From Halobacteriales archaeon QH_10_70_21 (GTDB lineage Archaea; Halobacteriota; Halobacteria; Halobacteriales; Haloarculaceae), in NCBI GenBank assembly GCA_003021325.1, contig PXQM01000032.1, forward strand, positions 11,156 to 18,073: a stretch of DNA of 6,918 nt. The letters run 5' to 3'. Positions within the stretch are counted from its first letter, which is position 1. Each line of letters opens with the position of its first letter. The translations under genes were made by a program, and so were the position numbers. Positions 4,450-6,918 of the stretch are shown one piece after another. The notes beneath the pieces were generated by a model. The model searched no databases and had not been told where the DNA came from. It worked only from the letters and a program-made list of their open reading frames with translations.

Positions 4450-6903
4450 GTGTCCGCCGACCCCGACTGGCGCCCCATCTTCGGCCACGACGAGCCCTAC
4501 GACGAGCAGGTCGACGGCATCGAGACGGCCGTCGAGACGGCGCGCGACGAGGGCTTCCTCGCCCTCGAGGGCGCCTGCGGGACCGGCAAGACGATGCTGG
4601 CGCTGACGGCCGGCATCCACCTCGTCCGCGACCCCGATTCGGGGTTCGAGCGCGTGTTCGTGCTCACGAGCGTCAAACAGCAGCTCCGGCAGTTCGAGGC
4701 GGACCTCCGGAGTATCAACGCGAACCTGCCGGACGACTGGCACCCGGTCTCGGCGATGACGCTCGTCGGGAAGGCCGACGTCTGCCCGTACAACCTCGCG
4801 AACGCCGGCGGCATCGACGACGACAACGTCTACGAGCGCTGCGAGGGCCTCCGCGAGCGGACGCGGGGACTGGCCGACGAGACACCCCCCGACGCGCTGG
4901 CGGCCGAGGCCCGCAGCCAGCAGGTCGGCCTGGCCGACTCCGGCAGGCAGGCAGCGCAGGGGGACGCACGAGCCGGGGGCGGGGCGACCCACGAGCGGAG
5001 CGGCGCCACGTACCTCGAGGCGGCCGGCGAACCGACGCCGTACCCGCCCGAGACCCCGGACGGCGGCGACGGCGACGTCGAGTACTGCCCCTTCTACGCG
5101 CAGTACCTCGCCGACCTCCCGGAGGACGGCGACCCGGTCGAGGCGGTTCCGTTCGACCCGACGGAGATGGGCCTCATCGAGAGCGAGGACCTCGTCCGGC
5201 TGTCGGCGGGCCACGGGTCCTGCCCACATTCGGTGATGGGGGCGCTGCTCCCGCACGTCGAGGTGCTCGTCGGCAACTACTACCACGCCTTCGACCCGAC
5301 GACCGTCCGGTCGTTCACCGGCGCGCTTGTCGACGAGGACACCTTCGTCGTCTGCGACGAGGCCCACATGCTCGAGCCCCGCGTCCGGGAGCTGGTCGGC
5401 GACGACGTCTCCGACCGCGCGCTCGCCGACGCCGGCGCCGAGCTGTCGCGGGTCATCCAGCCGCTCGCGGCGATGGAGGCGGCCGGCGCCGAGGCCCGCC
5501 ACGGCGCCGACGCGAGAGAGCAGGCGGCGACCGTCCGCGAGGCGCTGGACGAGACGGACGTGACGCTGGGCGAGCTGCGCGACACCCGCCGGTTCCTCTC
5601 GGCGCTGGAGGAGGAGCTGGACCGCCGGGTCACCGAGCACCTCGACGCCGAGGAGCCGGGGTGGCGACAGAACCTCCCCGACCTGCGCGACGACGAGATT
5701 CCGCTCCGGGACCCCGAGGAGCCGGGCGTCGACGAGCTGACGGCCTGGGCCGAGCGCAACGGCTTCGACGCGCGGGTCTGGACCCGCGCGGAGGCGGTCT
5801 GTGCCGTCGTCGCCCGGGTGCTGAACACGCTCGACGAGGACGACAAGCGCCGGGCGGCACCGGCGGTCGGCCGGACGCTCGCCGACTGGTACCGGGTCGA
5901 CCACACCGACTTCTTCCGGGAGATCACGCTCGAACGTACCTGGGACGAGAGCCGACCGACGGAGTCGTGGCGGCGGGCATACACCGCCCGCTACTCGCTG
6001 CACAACTGCCTGCCGGCGGGCGCCATCGGCGAGCGGCTCGGCGAGTTCGGCGGCGGCGTCCTGATGAGCGCGACCCTGGAGCCGCTGGACGTCTTCGCGG
6101 AGGTGACCGGGCTCCGGCATCTCGAGGCCGAGGCCGGCCGGCCGGTCGTCGAGCGGACCTACGGCCTGGAGTTCCCCGAGGCGAACCGGGCCTCCTTCGC
6201 CCTGGCGACGCCGAAGTACACCTACGCCAACCGCGGTGACCCCGGCGAGGACACCGAGACGAGACACGCCCACGCCCGCGCCGTCCGGCAGGTCGCGGCG
6301 GCGCCGGGCAACGTCCTCGTGGGGATGCCGTCCTACCGGGAGGCCGAGTGGGCCGCCTCGGTCCTCGACGACTGCGAGAAGGAGGTGCTGGTCGACGCCT
6401 CGACCGACGACGTGGCGACGGAGGAGCTCAAACGGGAGTTCTTCGAGGGGGCGCCGAAGGTGCTGGTCACCAGCCTCCGCGGTACCCTGACAGAGGGCGT
6501 CGACTACCGCGGCGACCGGCTGTCGGCGGCCATCGTCTGCGGCGTCCCCATTATCAACACCGCCAGCCCGCGGACGCGGGCGGTCCGGACGGCCTACGAC
6601 CGGGCGTTCGGGGATGTCTCCGGGCGACGCCCGGATGGCTCGTCGGGCGCGTCAGCGTCCGACGGTGGATTCCGCTACGCGCTCGCGGTGCCGGCGGTCC
6701 GGAAGGCCCGGCAGGCGGTCGGTCGTGTCATCCGCGGCCCCGACGAGTGCGGCGTCCGGGTGCTGTGCGACGAGCGGTACGCCCGCGAGTCGTGGGACAG
6801 CGTCCGCGGCCTGCTCGGCGAGGCCGAACGCGAGGAGTTCGACGCCGTCAGCCCCGACATGTTCGAGTTCGCCCTGGAGCGGTTCTGGTCGGACGGGTCG
6901 TAG
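4450..6903 (+). CDS. XPD/Rad3-family DNA helicase with predicted Fe-S domain
   Basis: This is a superfamily 2, XPD/DinG-type ATP-dependent helicase, expected to unwind DNA 5' to 3' in repair or related processing. The 817 residues show Walker A GACGTGKT (41-48), motif Ia TSVKQQLRQF (73-82), DEAH (303-306), MSATLEPLD (539-547), motif IV near NVLVGMPSYREAEW (621-634), motif V SLRGTLTEGVDYRG (675-688) and motif VI QAVGRVIRG (755-763). Cysteines 112, 131, 213 and 258 fit the Fe-S ligands. Their local contexts (RCEGL, YCPFYAQY, SCPHS, then VGNYYHAFDP) parallel human XPD C116/C134/C155/C190. Residues about 310-530 would be the Arch domain. The protein is longer than human XPD (760) and than archaeal XPDs (about 550-600), largely because of an insertion between C131 and C213 and another at about 721-740. 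The GTG start has no Shine-Dalgarno and no earlier in-frame start nearby; a leaderless transcript is likely. Many haloarchaea carry more than one Rad3-like paralogue, so I give no symbol. The stop is TAG. Confidence 0.93.
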   Translation: MSADPDWRPIFGHDEPYDEQVDGIETAVETARDEGFLALEGACGTGKTMLALTAGIHLVRDPDSGFERVFVLTSVKQQLRQFEADLRSINANLPDDWHPVSAMTLVGKADVCPYNLANAGGIDDDNVYERCEGLRERTRGLADETPPDALAAEARSQQVGLADSGRQAAQGDARAGGGATHERSGATYLEAAGEPTPYPPETPDGGDGDVEYCPFYAQYLADLPEDGDPVEAVPFDPTEMGLIESEDLVRLSAGHGSCPHSVMGALLPHVEVLVGNYYHAFDPTTVRSFTGALVDEDTFVVCDEAHMLEPRVRELVGDDVSDRALADAGAELSRVIQPLAAMEAAGAEARHGADAREQAATVREALDETDVTLGELRDTRRFLSALEEELDRRVTEHLDAEEPGWRQNLPDLRDDEIPLRDPEEPGVDELTAWAERNGFDARVWTRAEAVCAVVARVLNTLDEDDKRRAAPAVGRTLADWYRVDHTDFFREITLERTWDESRPTESWRRAYTARYSLHNCLPAGAIGERLGEFGGGVLMSATLEPLDVFAEVTGLRHLEAEAGRPVVERTYGLEFPEANRASFALATPKYTYANRGDPGEDTETRHAHARAVRQVAAAPGNVLVGMPSYREAEWAASVLDDCEKEVLVDASTDDVATEELKREFFEGAPKVLVTSLRGTLTEGVDYRGDRLSAAIVCGVPIINTASPRTRAVRTAYDRAFGDVSGRRPDGSSGASASDGGFRYALAVPAVRKARQAVGRVIRGPDECGVRVLCDERYARESWDSVRGLLGEAEREEFDAVSPDMFEFALERFWSDGS
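4924..4938. repeat. Perfect palindrome GTCGGCC-T-GGCCGAC in the helicase Fe-S insertion
   Basis: A perfect 7-bp inverted repeat with a single central base lies within codons for about residues 159-163, in the low-complexity insertion between the second and third predicted cluster cysteines. It may be chance in GC-rich DNA, but a similar odd-length palindrome occurs in the other helicase insertion. Confidence 0.5.
6619..6635. repeat. Perfect palindrome TCCGGGCG-A-CGCCCGGA in the second helicase insertion
   Basis: A perfect 8-bp inverted repeat with one central base encodes part of the Gly/Ser/Asp-rich linker between helicase motifs V and VI (about residues 724-729). A second pair of arms, CGTCGG (6641-6646) and CCGACG (6659-6664), follows at once, so this short linker is unusually rich in self-complementary DNA. 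Confidence 0.55.
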
Positions 6904-6918
6904 CTACAGCACCCAGAA

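Noticed and set aside
3843..6239. A very long plus-strand open frame (798 codons) crossing the binding-protein gene antisense, the intergenic region and the helicase gene in another frame.
   Set aside because: Its translation is Arg/Pro/Gly-rich low complexity with no domain, it ignores the gene boundaries, and it is the usual shadow frame of GC-rich haloarchaeal genes.
4438..6273. A long minus-strand open frame (611 codons) antisense to the helicase.
   Set aside because: Its composition (Arg, Val, Leu, Gly) mirrors the complement of acidic haloarchaeal codons. The plus strand encodes all the helicase motifs in order.
1..6918. A new defence, mobile or otherwise undescribed system.
   Set aside because: The five genes belong to two well-known families (CUT1 importer and XPD helicase). 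No nuclease, integrase, transposase, terminal repeats, toxin-antitoxin pair or RNA gene is visible, and the helicase faces away from the transporter with no shared operon.

Overview
The window reads as chromosomal DNA of a haloarchaeon (class Halobacteria). It is very GC-rich, the soluble proteins are strongly acidic (D/E-rich, K-poor), the secreted protein has a twin-arginine lipoprotein signal with a long Gly/Asn linker, the one clear promoter has an archaeal TATA box placed for a leaderless transcript, and the helicase is of archaeal/eukaryotic XPD type. No genus can be named from the sequence alone.

Layout. Positions 1-4300 (minus strand) hold a compact ABC sugar-importer operon, read right to left: Tat-dependent lipoprotein substrate-binding protein (4300-2924), first permease (2917-1904), second permease (1907-1050) and ATPase (1050 to the left edge, C-terminus outside the window). 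The junctions are a 6-nt gap, a 4-nt GTGA overlap and a 1-nt TAATG overlap, so translation is probably coupled. Sequence signatures (HWWTAGGE, NIHRLN, GDWA and KGSIPPRTD in the binding protein; HAAYGIPICTVLFR and NIWNDLLFA in the second permease) place it in the CUT1 family, closest in character to glucose/mannose-type importers. The substrate remains an inference.

Positions 4301-4449 are a 149-nt divergent promoter region. It holds a TATA box for the transporter operon, a small TTCAG-T-CTGAA inverted repeat just upstream of that box, a GC-rich 10-bp hairpin in the middle, and a weaker TATA-like element for the rightward gene. Positions 4450-6903 (plus strand) encode an 817-residue XPD/Rad3-type superfamily 2 DNA helicase. 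It has all the core motifs and four cysteines that match the XPD iron-sulphur cluster, but also two low-complexity insertions. Only 15 nt follow its stop codon.

How the genes relate. The four leftward genes form one functional unit: capture of a sugar outside the cell, passage through a heterodimeric channel, and ATP-driven transport. The helicase is divergently transcribed, and nothing in the sequence links it functionally to sugar uptake. I see no mobile element, tRNA, rRNA or CRISPR array. The window is largely ordinary. The points most worth a second look are the hexanucleotide repeat in the binding-protein linker, the insertion within the helicase iron-sulphur domain, and the structured divergent promoter.
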